Made by a program: the position numbers and the translations under genes. Of a DNA stretch of 64,000 bases, positions 51,451-63,751 are shown piece by piece. Source of the DNA: Arcuatula senhousia (lineage: Eukaryota; Mollusca; Bivalvia; Mytilida; Mytilidae); assembly GCA_963971305.1 (NCBI GenBank), contig OZ020304.1:20380103-20444102 (forward strand), given 5' to 3'. Position 1 is the stretch's first letter. Each line of letters begins with the position of its first letter. The notes below the pieces were generated by a model. It ran no database searches. It was not told the origin of the DNA and saw only the letters and a program-made list of their open reading frames with translations.

Positions 51451-54400
51451 AACCTTTTGTTTATGTTTAAAAACAATATTTGTTATGTTAAGCTTAAGTG
51501 GTGACCATTTGCAACCATTATGTCCATCAATGATAAAAAAATCAAAGAAAAAATATTTTATTGCAAAACGGGGAGGTCTGTGCAGAAAACGGAACATATT
51601 GTTATCAACCCGTTTTGCAATAAAGTAGTTAAATCATATTAATTTATATCTAAAAACAATACTTTTTTATCTTAACTTTCATTGGTGACCATTTAGAACC
51701 ATTGTGTACGAAAAACTTGATTAAAGTTATAAAATATGAGCGATTCAGGCTCCTAGGAACGTCTTGTTTATGTTTAACAACAATATTTGTTATTTTAAGC
51801 TTAACTGGTGACCATTTTCAACCATTATGTCCATAAATGATAAAAAATCAAATAAAAAATATTTTATTGCAAAACGGGAAGGTCTGTGCAAAAAACGGAA
51901 CATATTGTTATCAACCCGTTTTGCAATAAAGTAGTTAAATCATATTAATTTATAACTAAAAACAATATTTTTTTATCTTAACTTGCATTGGTGACCATTT
52001 AGAACCATTGTGTACGAAAAACTTGATAAAAGTTATAAGATATGAGCGATTCAGGCTCTTAGGAACGTCTTGTTTATGTTTAACAACAATATTTGTTATT
52101 TTAAGCTTAAGTGGTGACCATTTTCAACCATTATGTCCATAAATGATAAAAAATCATAGAAAAAATATTTTATTGCAAAACGGGGAGGTCTGTGCAAAAA
52201 ACGGAACATATTGTTATCAACCCGTTTTGCAATAAAGTAGTTAAATCATATTAATTTATATCTAAAAACAATACTTTTTTATCTCAACTTTCATTGGTGA
52301 CCATTTAGAACCATTGTGTACGAAAAACTTGATAAAAGTTATAAAATATGAGCGATTCAGGCTCCTAGGAACGTCTTGTTTAAGTTTAACGACAATATTT
52401 GTTATTTTAAGCTTAACTGGTGACCATTTTCAACCATTATGTCCATAAATGATAAAAAAATCATAGAAAAAATATTTTATTGCAAAACGGGAAGGTCTGT
52501 GCAAAAAACGGAACATATTGTTATCAACCCGTTTTGCAATAAAGTAGTTAAATCATATTAATTTATAACTAAAAACAATATTTTTTTATCTTAACTTGCA
52601 TTGGTGACCATTTAGAACCATTGTGTACGAAAAACTTGATAAAAGTTATAAAATATGAGCGATTCAGAGTCCTAGGAACCTCTTGTTTATGTTTAACAAC
52701 AATATTTGTTATTTTAAGCTGCTTAAGTGGTGACCATTTGCAACCATTATGTCCATCAATGATAAAAAATCAAAGAAAAAATATTTTATTGCAAAACGGG
52801 GAGGTCTGTGCAAAAAACGGAACATATTGTTATCAACCCGTTTTGCAATAAAGTAGTTAAGTCATATTAATTTATATCTAAAAACAATATTTTTTTATCT
52901 TAACTTTCATTGGTGACCATTTAGAACCATTGTGTACTAAAAACATGATAAACAAATAAAATATGACCGATTCAGGCTCCTAGGAACCTCTTGTTGATGT
53001 TTAAAAACAATATTTGTTATTTTAAGCTTAAGTGGTGACCATTTGCAACCATTATGTCCATCAATGATAAAAAATCAAAGAAAAAATATTTTATTGCAAA
53101 ACGGGGAGGTCTGTGCAAAAAACGGAACATATTGTTATCAACCCGTTTTGCAATAAAGTAGTTAAGTCATATTAATTTATATCTAAAAACAATATTTTTT
53201 TATCTTAACTTTCATTGATGACCATTTAGAACCATTGTGTACTAAAAACATGATAAACAAATAAAATATGAGCGATTCAGGCTCCTAGGAACCTCTTGTT
53301 GATGTTTAAAAACAATATTTGTTATTTTAAGCTTAAGTGGTGACCATTTGCAACCATTATGTCCATCAGTGATAAAAAATCAAAGAAAAAATATTTTATT
53401 GCAAAACGGGGAGGTCTGTGCAAAAAACGGAACATATTGTTATCAACCCGTTTTGCAATTAAGTAATTAAATCATATTAATTTATATCTAAAAACAATAT
53501 TTTTTTATCTTAACTTTCATTGGTGACCATTTAGAACCATTGTGTACGAAAAACTTGATACAACTAATAAAATATGAGCGATTCAGGCTCCTAGGAGCCT
53601 CTTGTTAATGTTTAACAACAATATTTGTTATTTTAAGCTTAAGTGGTGACCATTTGCAACCATTATGTCCATCAATGATAAAAAATCAAAGAAAAAATAT
53701 TTTATTGCAAAACGGGGAGGTCTGTGCAAAAAACGGAACATATTGTTATCAACCCGTTTTGCAATAAAGTAGTTAAATCATATTAATTTATATCTAAAAA
53801 CAATATTTTTTTATCTTAACTTTCATTGGTGACCATTTAGAACCATTGTGTACTAAAAACATGATAAACAAATAAAATATGAGCGATTCAGGCTCCTAGG
53901 AACCTCTTGTTGATGTTTAAAAACAATATTTGTTATTTTAAGCTTAAGTGGTGACCATTTGCAACCATTATGTCCATCAATGATAAAAAATCAAAGAAAA
54001 AATATTTTATTGCAAAACGGGGAGGTCTGTGCAAAAAACGGAACATATTGTTATCAACCCGTTTTGCAATAAAGTAGTTAAGTCATATTAATTTATATCT
54101 AAAAACAATATTTTTTTATCTTAACTTTCATTGGTGACCATTTAGAACCATTGTGTACTAAAAACATGATAAACAAATAAAATATGAGCGATTCAGGCTC
54201 CTAGGAACCTCTTGTTGATGTTTAAAAACAATATTTGTTATTTTAAGCTTAAGTGGTGACCATTTGCAAACATTATGTCCATCAGTGATAAAAAATCAAA
54301 GAAAAAATATTTTATTGCAAAACGGGGAGGTCTGTGCAAAAAACGGAACCTATTGTTATCAACCCGTTTTGCAATTAAGTAATTAAATCATATTAATTTA

Positions 54401-57400
54401 TATCTAAAAACAATATTTTGTTATTTTAAGCTTAAGTGGTGACCATTTGCAACCATTATGTCCATCAATGATAAAAAATCAAAGAAAAAATATTTTATTG
54501 CAAAACGGGGAGGTCTGTGCAAAAAACGGAACATATTGTTATCAACCCGTTTTGCAATAAAGTAGTTAAATCATATTAATTTATATCTAAAAACAATACT
54601 TTTTTATCTTAACTTTCATTGGTGACCATTTAGAACCATTGTGTACGAAAAACTTGATTAAAGTTATAAAATATGAGCGATTCAGGCTCCTAGGAACGTC
54701 TTGTTTATGTTTAACAACAATATTTGTTATTTTAAGCTTAACTGGTGACCATTTTCAACCATTATGTCCATAAATGATAAAAAATCAAATAAAAAATATT
54801 TTATTGCAAAACGGGAAGGTCTGTGCAAAAAACGGAACATATTGTTATCAACCCGTTTTGCAATAAAGTAGTTAAATCATATTAATTTATAACTAAAAAC
54901 AATATTTTTTTATCTTAACTTGCATTGGTGACCATTTAGAACCATTGTGTACGAAAAACTTGATAAAAGTTATAAGATATGAGCGATTCAGGCTCTTAGG
55001 AACGTCTTGTTTATGTTTAACAACAATATTTGTTATTTTAAGCTTAAGTGGTGACCATTTTCAACCATTATGTCCATAAATGATAAAAAATCATAGAAAA
55101 AATATTTTATTGCAAAACGGGGAGGTCTGTGCAAAAAACGGAACATATTGTTATCAACCCGTTTTGCAATAAAGTAGTTAAATCATATTAATTTATATCT
55201 AAAAACAATACTTTTTTATCTCAACTTTCATTGGTGACCATTTAGAACCATTGTGTACGAAAAACTTGATAAAAGTTATAAAATATGAGCGATTCAGGCT
55301 CCTAGGAACGTCTTGTTTAAGTTTAACGACAATATTTGTTATTTTAAGCTTAACTGGTGACCATTTTCAACCATTATGTCCATAAATGATAAAAAAATCA
55401 TAGAAAAAATATTTTATTGCAAAACGGGAAGGTCTGTGCAAAAAACGGAACATATTGTTATCAACCCGTTTTGCAATAAAGTAGTTAAATCATATTAATT
55501 TATAACTAAAAACAATATTTTTTTATCTTAACTTGCATTGGTGACCATTTAGAACCATTGTGTACGAAAAACTTGATAAAAGTTATAAAATATGAGCGAT
55601 TCAGAGTCCTAGGAACCTCTTGTTTATGTTTAACAACAATATTTGTTATTTTAAGCTGCTTAAGTGGTGACCATTTGCAACCATTATGTCCATCAATGAT
55701 AAAAAATCAAAGAAAAAATATTTTATTGCAAAACGGGGAGGTCTGTGCAAAAAACGGAACATATTGTTATCAACCCGTTTTGCAATAAAGTAGTTAAGTC
55801 ATATTAATTTATATCTAAAAACAATATTTTTTTATCTTAACTTTCATTGGTGACCATTTAGAACCATTGTGTACTAAAAACATGATAAACAAATAAAATA
55901 TGACCGATTCAGGCTCCTAGGAACCTCTTGTTGATGTTTAAAAACAATATTTGTTATTTTAAGCTTAAGTGGTGACCATTTGCAACCATTATGTCCATCA
56001 ATGATAAAAAATCAAAGAAAAAATATTTTATTGCAAAACGGGGAGGTCTGTGCAAAAAACGGAACATATTGTTATCAACCCGTTTTGCAATAAAGTAGTT
56101 AAGTCATATTAATTTATATCTAAAAACAATATTTTTTTATCTTAACTTTCATTGATGACCATTTAGAACCATTGTGTACTAAAAACATGATAAACAAATA
56201 AAATATGAGCGATTCAGGCTCCTAGGAACCTCTTGTTGATGTTTAAAAACAATATTTGTTATTTTAAGCTTAAGTGGTGACCATTTGCAACCATTATGTC
56301 CATCAGTGATAAAAAATCAAAGAAAAAATATTTTATTGCAAAACGGGGAGGTCTGTGCAAAAAACGGAACATATTGTTATCAACCCGTTTTGCAATTAAG
56401 TAATTAAATCATATTAATTTATATCTAAAAACAATATTTTTTTATCTTAACTTTCATTGGTGACCATTTAGAACCATTGTGTACGAAAAACTTGATACAA
56501 CTAATAAAATATGAGCGATTCAGGCTCCTAGGAGCCTCTTGTTAATGTTTAACAACAATATTTGTTATTTTAAGCTTAAGTGGTGACCATTTGCAACCAT
56601 TATGTCCATCAATGATAAAAAATCAAAGAAAAAATATTTTATTGCAAAACGGGGAGGTCTGTGCAAAAAACGGAACATATTGTTATCAACCCGTTTTGCA
56701 ATAAAGTAGTTAAATCATATTAATTTATATCTAAAAACAATATTTTTTTATCTTAACTTTCATTGGTGACCATTTAGAACCATTGTGTACTAAAAACATG
56801 ATAAACAAATAAAATATGAGCGATTCAGGCTCCTAGGAACCTCTTGTTGATGTTTAAAAACAATATTTGTTATTTTAAGCTTAAGTGGTGACCATTTGCA
56901 ACCATTATGTCCATCAATGATAAAAAATCAAAGAAAAAATATTTTATTGCAAAACGGGGAGGTCTGTGCAAAAAACGGAACATATTGTTATCAACCCGTT
57001 TTGCAATAAAGTAGTTAAGTCATATTAATTTATATCTAAAAACAATATTTTTTTATCTTAACTTTCATTGGTGACCATTTAGAACCATTGTGTACTAAAA
57101 ACATGATAAACAAATAAAATATGAGCGATTCAGGCTCCTAGGAACCTCTTGTTGATGTTTAAAAACAATATTTGTTATTTTAAGCTTAAGTGGTGACCAT
57201 TTGCAACCATTATGTCCATCAGTGATAAAAAATCAAAGAAAAAATATTTTATTGCAAAACGGGGAGGTCTGTGCAAAAAACGGAACCTATTGTTATCAAC
57301 CCGTTTTGCAATTAAGTAATTAAATCATATTAATTTATATCTAAAAACAATATTTTGTTATTTTAAGCTTAAGTGGTGACCATTTGCAACCATTATGTCC

Positions 57401-57656
57401 ACCAATGATAAAAAATCAAAGAAAAAATATTTTATTGCAAAACGGGGAGGTCTGTGCAAAAAACGGAACATATTGTTATCAACCCGTTTTGCAATAAAGT
57501 AGTTAAATCATATTAATTTATATCTAAAAACAATATTTTTTATCTTAAACTTCATCAATGATCATTTGGAACCATTATGTACCTAAAAAATGATAAAACA
57601 AAGAAAAAAATATTTTATTGCAAAACGGGGAGTTTATTGCAAAACGGGTTGTTACA
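51451..57656 (-). repeat. Right arm: ~305-bp tandem array, about 20 units
   Basis: Units are the inverse of the left arm. GGTCTGTGCAAAAAACGGAA recurs near 51577 (one base changed), 51890, 52186, 52493, 52803, 53108, 53411, 53718, 54025, 54329, 54510 and on to 57450, mostly 302-312 bp apart. One short unit occurs near 54329-54510 and again near 57266-57447. Apparent 76-codon frames at 52621 and 55558 are identical array translations. Confidence 0.92.
51473..57347. repeat. 2,937-bp higher-order duplication inside the right arm
   Basis: The block of about ten units ending near 54410 is repeated at an offset of 2,937 bp, ending near 57347. Individual variants such as GATTCAGAGTCCTAGGAACC (52661, 55598) and ACGGAACCTATTG (54345, 57282) recur at that offset. 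The joint is a shortened unit at CAATATTTTG. I found only single-base differences by eye. Confidence 0.85.
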
Positions 57657-57662
57657 TAGCCG

Positions 57663-57983
57663 GAAAGGCGCATCTTGGGAGTAAGGCAATAACAAATTTA
57701 CTAACTAACTTTAAATGTTAAGTGAGAAATGATGACGATGCTATTTGATGGAAAAGGACAAAATGGTTTTTTTTTTGAAAACGTTTTTGTTATAATATCA
57801 TGAAAACAAGTTGCCGGGGTTAGTGATCTTAAGGTTTTATTCTTTAGAGTTATGGTTCTTTTTAAGTGGCATGTCTAACTTACTATGTAAAGTTTATAGT
57901 CAATAGATATTACCTTTTAATAAAAATAGAGATTCGAATATATACATTGTAGACATAATTTATACAATAACACTGCCTCTTAA
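57663..57983. other. Right half of the split repeat, then plain sequence
   Basis: GAAAGGCGCATCTTGGGAGT continues the repeat interrupted at 44288. Beyond about 57700 I see nothing. Confidence 0.45.
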
Positions 57984-60185
57984 TATACACCTGAAAAAAC
58001 TTTAAGCACCCCCAAAATATTTCTCTTTCAATGATTGAAGATAGATTTTAAATTTAATTATTTTGTTCAGTTTTAAATTTTCAATGTATGATTGAAAATT
58101 GTGAGCGCTCGCCTAGAAGCACATTTTCGCCTACAATACCGGCAGATAGCGCAGAAAGAAATTAGACGCCTTACTAGCAGTATGAGATCAAGGGTCCCAG
58201 CAGTCATTCGTGCTGTTGGTGGATATACCCCAAATGGACTCTTTGGTGATTAATTATCCACTTTTTGATTATAATTTACATTTTCAAGTGTGATTTGCTA
58301 ATCTAATAACAGTTTGGAGCTGCAGGTGACAATACCTTTTAAAATCCATGTTAAGGTAAAAACTCAATCTTTGCATGTTGCCATATCATGTTATGGCAAA
58401 TTAACCAAATTAACCGTTTTTTCACCCGTTTTGGTATTGTATTTTGAAATAACTGGGTCGATAACCGCTGATGGTGGACCAGAGGTCCCCGAAGGTATCA
58501 CAAGCCTGGTTGTCAGACTTGTCTGACACGAATCTACCATTAAATTTCTAATATTTTTTATTAAAATTCCCGATTGTTAAATTCTTAATTATTTACAACA
58601 CCAAGTTTTTTTCCTTGTACTGCACATGGTCGATATCCTCTTCAGTGCTGGAATTGGAATCCCTGTTCGAACTTTTTATCCCCGCGCTAGCGTAAGCGCG
58701 GGGATAATGTTTTGCTGTTCGATGTACGTACGTACATACGTATGGCGTTAATGTCCAAGATAATCTCTGTAACCACTGGGAGTAAAAAAGATGAAACTTG
58801 GGTCATTGATTGCATTGTGGGTGGGGACTGTGCCGAAGGTTTCGGAATTTTGATATGGCCCCTAGGGACTGGGCTGCATAGGTAGCCTAAGGGCACATTA
58901 TTCCTTCGTCACGCAACTCCTCCCAGATTATTTGGAATACGGAACTGATACTTGGCTCAGTAGTTGCACTATGGATGTAGATTCTGCCGAAGGTTTCGGA
59001 ATTTTGATATGACCCCTAGGGGCTGGGCTTCAAAGGTAGCCTTAGGGCACATTATACCTTCGTCACGCAACTCCCCCCAGATTATTTGGCTCAGTAGTTG
59101 CACTATGGTTGTAGATTCTGCCGAAAGTTTCGGAATTTTGATATGGCCCCTAGGGGCTGGGCTGCATAGGTAGCCTAAGGGCACGTAATCCTTCGTCACG
59201 CAACTCCTCCCAAGTTATTTGGAATACCAAACTGAAACTTGGCTCAGTAGTTGCTCTATGGATGTAGATTCTGCCAAAGGTTTCAGAATTTCGATATGGC
59301 CCCTAGGGGCTGGGCTGCCTATGTATTCTAAGGGCAAGTTATTCTTTCGTCACGCAACTCCTCCCATATTATTTGGAATACGGAACTAAAACTTGGCTCA
59401 GTAGTTGCACTATGGATGTAGATTCTGCCGAAGGTTTCGGAATTTTGATATGGCTCCTAGGGGCTGGGCTGCATAGGTAGCCTAAGGGCACATTATTCCT
59501 TCCTCACACAACTCCTCCCAGGTCATTTGGAATACCAAACTGAAACTTGACTCAGTAGTTGCACTATGGATGTAGATTCTGTCGAAGGTTTCGGAATTTT
59601 GATACGGTCCCAAGAAGCTGGGCTGCATAGGTAGCCATAAGGGCAAATTTTTCGTCATGCATAATTCTTTACATTACTATCACTCCCACTACCAGGGAAA
59701 AGTTTCATGTTGATACATATACATTTGATAGTACTAGTAATGCTCATTATAGTCATAGTTTATTTCTTTCAATTATTTGCCCTTATACTATCAAACACCA
59801 GAGTAGCGCTGGGACATGCAGCGTGGCTGCTTCGACTAGTTGGCTTTGAGGACTTTTCATTCAATACTTTTGGTTTTTAACCTTCCAATGTTTTGGATCA
59901 AATGCTGTTGATGAGAGGTTACTCCTTGAAATATCGATATATAGCATAACAAAATTAACCGTTTTTGTACCCGTTTTGGTATTGAATTATGTTAACACAA
60001 AATGTTATTTTGTTTGTTGTAAGTATGTTTAATTGTTTCGAACAATGCCTGTTTAAGTAACCAATACAAGTTCACAAAGGCTAACAGTAATATAAAACAA
60101 AATTCTAATGTGTTTTTGAAAGGTATGTTTATTGATTTAAAGTTAAAACGAACACGTGGGTGCTTAACTTTTTTCCATGTGTATA
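57984..60185 (+). mobile_element. Decayed Tc1-like element
   Basis: TATACACCTGAAAAAACTTT then AAGCACCC on the left is matched in inverse by GGGTGCTTAACTTTTTTCCA then TGTGTATA on the right, TA-flanked. The plus-strand frame at about 58128-58250 reads RQIAQKEIRRLTSSMRSRVP then AVIRAVGGYTPNG, the usual C-terminal block of Tc1-like transposases. The rest of the transposase is not recognisable. A satellite array occupies the interior. Confidence 0.68.
58680..59665. repeat. ~153-bp tandem array, about six units
   Basis: GCCGAAGGTTTCGGAATTTT (or variants) recurs near 58831, 58985, 59120, 59273, 59427 and 59580. Spacings are about 153, except 135 once, where the GGAATACGGAACTGA part is missing. Preceded by the palindrome CCCCGCGCTAGCGTAAGCGC GGGG at 58680-58703 and a GTACGTACGTAC tract. 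Frames inside are repeat artefacts. Confidence 0.9.
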
Positions 60186-60289
60186 CGTTACTTCGGGAAT
60201 TTGACGTATAAAGATTAAATTCCCTTTTTTCAGACTTCTCTATTTCTTGTTTGAGACAACTCATGGTAACTGAGAAGAGGGAATAGAAT

Positions 60290-60719
60290 AGGTTCTTGCA
60301 AAATATGAGTTGTTGGAAAAGACCTGTAAATTAGTTGATCTTTCACAAGTGATATAATTACTGCGAGAGAAGCGCAGATGAACGAGCCAGAAGACCCCAA
60401 ATTTCTCCCGTTAGTGAAAGATCATTGCCGGTTTGCTGGGAGCCTAGATAGCTTCGTTATAAAAACCGAAACTTTTAAATATCATTGCATTTCACTGGAC
60501 GAAATAATCAATCAATATTAGTAATGACAGTTTTTATTGGTTAAATAAACAGAATAAATGACTGGTCTATATTCATTGAGGGGTTTGGACCTGTGCAAAA
60601 CACAGAAGGACACACATCTTTTTACTTAATTTTTGACTGGACTTCTACTTTACTAGTTTTCAGGACTGATACATGTAGGACCGCAATATTTTTATTGCAT
60701 ATGTATGAATGTAGAAAAT
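60290..60719. other. Non-coding, nothing recognised
   Basis: GATCTTTCACAAGTGATATA near 60339 and TTAGTGAAAGATCATTGCC near 60411 are partly inverted; no gene is seen. Confidence 0.35.
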
Positions 60720-61460
60720 AGTTATACAAATTTAATAACAACGCTAAAACAAAATTACTTAGTAATTTTGGATTACTTGTTTTAAGTAAATATATTACTA
60801 ACGATTACTTGTAAATACTTGACAATTTCGTACTCTAATAGTAAATTAATTAAAATTATTGAAGATTACTTAACATGCTTTTAAATACTTGTCATTATTT
60901 AGAATAACTTATATAAAGGTAATAACAAAATTACCAAACTTGGAGAATCAATCTCAAATGCCCATAAGACGAGTCAAAACAAGGAAGACATACCGGAAAA
61001 ATTGAAGATTGCAATGATCCTGACTTGGTACAGGCATGTCAAAAGAAATGGCGGGTTAAACCAGGTTTTAAGGCTCGCCGAACCTTCCCTCTTCCATTGC
61101 GATCTCTGGGTCCGGTAGTTACACAAAACACAACAGGTTTGTGATGACATGTCAGGGATGCTATATATTACTCAAATATACTTAAGTTTTACTTGCAATT
61201 ACTCATTGACAAAAGGATTACATTAATTACGTGAAGTTATTACTCAATTGTTAGCAATTACTGAACATGATCTGGATTACTCAACATTTACCTATGATTA
61301 CTTGAATGTTTTACTTACCTCTGTTCCCATTACTTTAAATCAACACAACAGTGCTTCCTTTTACTTGATATGATTGTAATTACATTATTATACTATCATT
61401 TACTCGAATGGATTGCTTAAATGTTTTGCTATATTACTTAACATTTTACCTCATTGTAAT
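60720..61460. repeat. ATTACTT-rich repeat split by an RT-A fragment
   Basis: About thirty copies of TTACTT, ATTACTC or AATACTTG on either side of 60915-61165, often in the form GATTACTTG. The core is a minus-strand RT-A 3' fragment. The repeat has no fixed period that I can see. Non-coding. Confidence 0.6.
60915..61165 (-). mobile_element. RT-A 3' fragment
   Basis: AAAGGTAATAACAAAATTAC through GAAGACATACCGGAAAAATT and CCTCTTCCATTGCGATCTC to ACACAACAGGTTTGTGATGA, the 3' region of the family. TATATA is present at both edges and may be the TSD. Confidence 0.72.
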
Positions 61461-62087
61461 TTATTAGATTTTAATATAAGTTAAATCTTGCAAAAAAATA
61501 AAGTTTTCATGCTTTTATGTGGCGGTGTTTTAAAGCAACAATGCGATTCAACTAGATCATGTAGCTAGCGTACATGGTGTAGTCACTTTATCAGGTTGTG
61601 TACTTTCTTATACATTTTTGACTGCAAAATGTTAATTCATTGAATAAAGTTTATGATCACAGACAGAAAAATGGGTCAATCAGACACAAACATTTCAAAC
61701 ATTTATTGATTTTTAGAAAATGACAAAATAGCCACATTGGGTCATTCGTCTGTCTTGATCTAGGTCATTTTTATAAGGATAAATAATTTTATCTATTTCT
61801 CACAAAGCTATTGCGGGATCCAGAAAAAAACTTATTTGTGACAAGTTATTGGTTGTTCGAAAATGTTATCATTGCTTGATAATTTTGTCGATTCACCACA
61901 CAGAGACCAAAGTCGCCACAACTACAAACATGTCAGAAAATAATTTTAACTGTGCGGAACCGCACGGGCTTGGATTATAGAAAAGGGGGTCGATTTTTTT
62001 TTGAAGTCAATATAAATGACCAGAATCCAAGCCCCTGTGTGCGGAACATGGATTGCAACGTTCCTGTATAAGTTTGCTTTAGTCTCT
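61461..62087. other. Non-coding with one GC-rich hairpin
   Basis: GTGCGGAAC and GGGCTTGGATT near 61953-61976 are answered by AATCCAAGCCCC then GTGTGCGGAAC near 62023-62047, so the hairpin has both inverted and direct parts. Nothing else is recognised. Confidence 0.45.
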
Positions 62088-62699
62088 CATGGCCGTAGCT
62101 AGGGTCCCAAAAATAGTGAGGCAAAGTTTATCGCCGAGCGAAGCGAGGCGAAAATTTTTTCGGCAGGGGGTCTGGGGGCCGCTTAAGGCCCCCAGAAGCT
62201 CTGGGGTAAATGGTGCAAAATCCTGCATTCTGGGCGTTTCCAGAAGGATTATTGACTCCAAAGCAAGCTTTATGATATGGTTCTTTTTTGGACAATTTAA
62301 AGAAAAATAAGTTATAAGGCATACTTTCATGAACACATTTGTTCGCAACATAGCTTATAAATACATTGAAATAATGGAAAACGGAAAAAATATGAATCGC
62401 CTATTGCATTTTTTCTATCAGTTAACATGATTTTATAATTTCTTGTGCAAACTATATATGGAAAAAACATGTACTGTTGACCCTAAAAAATGATATATTT
62501 GCTTGCCGTTCACATCGATCACATATGCCTACCTTAAAAATTAAAAGATTATTTTTTCAGTATCAGGATTGTATTGCAGAAACTTAAAGTAATTCAAAAT
62601 ATTTGAAAAAAGAAAAGAAAAATACCTACACATGGCCACAACTCCCTAGAGGGGAACAGAAAACAAAAAAAAGTTATGAAATAATATTTCTTTTTCTTA

Positions 62700-62995
62700 A
62701 AAAAAAAGTAATAAAAAAACTTCTGAACTGGAATAATTAATCTCACATATCCAAGGAGAAAAGACAAAAGAAGACAAAGTCATAACAAAGCAATTGAAAA
62801 TCGTAATGGTCCTGGCTCTCAAAAGAATGGGTTAAACAAGGTTTTATGGTGCCTAGCTTTTCTCTTTAATTGTGGTCCTAGGGTCCAGCAACACAAAACA
62901 AGACGGTTGTGAGACATAATAGGGGAAAAGAGGTGATCATCTCGGCACAAAAAACTGTCACAAACTAATTGAAACAGTCACTAATCATTTTTACT
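62700..62995 (-). mobile_element. Diverged RT-A 3' fragment
   Basis: GGAATAATTAATCTCACATA, AATCGTAATGGTCCTGGCTC and GAGGTGATCATCTCGGCAC follow the order of the RT-A 3' region, with many changes. Confidence 0.55.
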
Positions 62996-63525
62996 AATAA
63001 TATTTTGTATCATTTGGTGATATCATTTCAATATCTGTTTAAGTATATAAACCAAAAATTCTGAAATACTCAAGAAATTATCACTTCAATGGTATTAAGA
63101 CAATAGACAACTATGTCCTGTAAAAGTCAGACGGAGCACAAAATGAGATTATTACAGTCAACAGTTGACACAAACAAAAAGTTATTCCAACAAAAGTCTA
63201 CTAATACAATATTCTAAACACGAAGTACTGCAAGGCCGCAAAGTCTTTTACCACTCATAAATGACATTCCCAGATTTCAATCATCTACGTGAGGCATCAC
63301 AAAATACATTCGAGACTGGAAATATTAACACAAGAGGAAGATCTAACCTTATATTTGGATAAATATAAATCTTCAAGTGCAGTATCTTCCAAAGTTGCTA
63401 AAATGGCGTTGGCCGAACCACAGGGGCTTGTGGCCGAACATGCTTATCGGCAAATTATGGTTTCCATTTTCCATTTTTTAATCTGGTTTTAGGTTTGACT
63501 TATTTATCACATTAATTACTGCTAA

Positions 63526-63751
63526 GGCCAAAAAAAAAGTAGGTGAGTTTACTGTCACCCGACCCTACCTAATTTTTACCCCCCTACCCTTAAGTTTTTT
63601 TGAGCATTTTCCATTAAGCACTGTTAAAGTCACAAAGCTGCCTCCATAGACTCAAGGTAAAAAAAAATAATAAAAAAAAATAATTTCCTACCTACCGACC
63701 CTAATTTTTTTCAGCATGTGACAGTAAACACACATACTTTTTTGTTTGGCC
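63526..63751. mobile_element. 226-bp MITE, TAA TSD
   Basis: GGCCAAAAAAAAAGTAGGTG at the left and TACTTTTTTGTTTGGCC at the right are inverted, with GTTTACTGTCAC answered by GTGACAGTAAAC. TAA flanks both ends, as in PIF/Harbinger elements. Nested in the CATGGCC element. Confidence 0.72.

Larger units (their letters stand above)
44289..57656. mobile_element. 13.4-kb fold-back-like element, 6-bp TSD TAGCCG
   Basis: Ends TGTAACAACCCGTTTTGCAA and its exact inverse are flanked by TAGCCG on both sides (44283-44288 and 57657-57662). The termini hold two copies of CCCGTTTTGCAATAAA; the left arm continues as ~7 tandem units and the right arm as ~20 units of the same ~305-bp repeat in inverse orientation. 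The core (about 46.5-51.2 kb) holds fragments of other repeats and a second array. No transposase-like frame is seen. Arms made of inverted tandem arrays are the hallmark of fold-back elements. A 6-bp TSD is not diagnostic of one superfamily. Confidence 0.8.

Noticed and set aside
52621..55788. Identical 76-codon frames at 52621-52851 and 55558-55788
   Set aside because: They lie wholly within the 305-bp array and recur at the 2,937-bp duplication offset.
44289..57656. CRISPR-like or origin-like array
   Set aside because: Units are ~305 bp with no variable spacers, and the surroundings are eukaryotic; a fold-back element explains the ends, TSD and orientation.
58964..59199. Frames with repeated RRFRNFDMTPRG or KATFEAQPLG
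   Set aside because: Both strands are open because of the 153-bp repeat; no start, signal or exon context.
62079..62351. Open frames on both strands beginning in the CATGGCC terminus
   Set aside because: They begin in the terminal repeat and have no family resemblance or codon signal.
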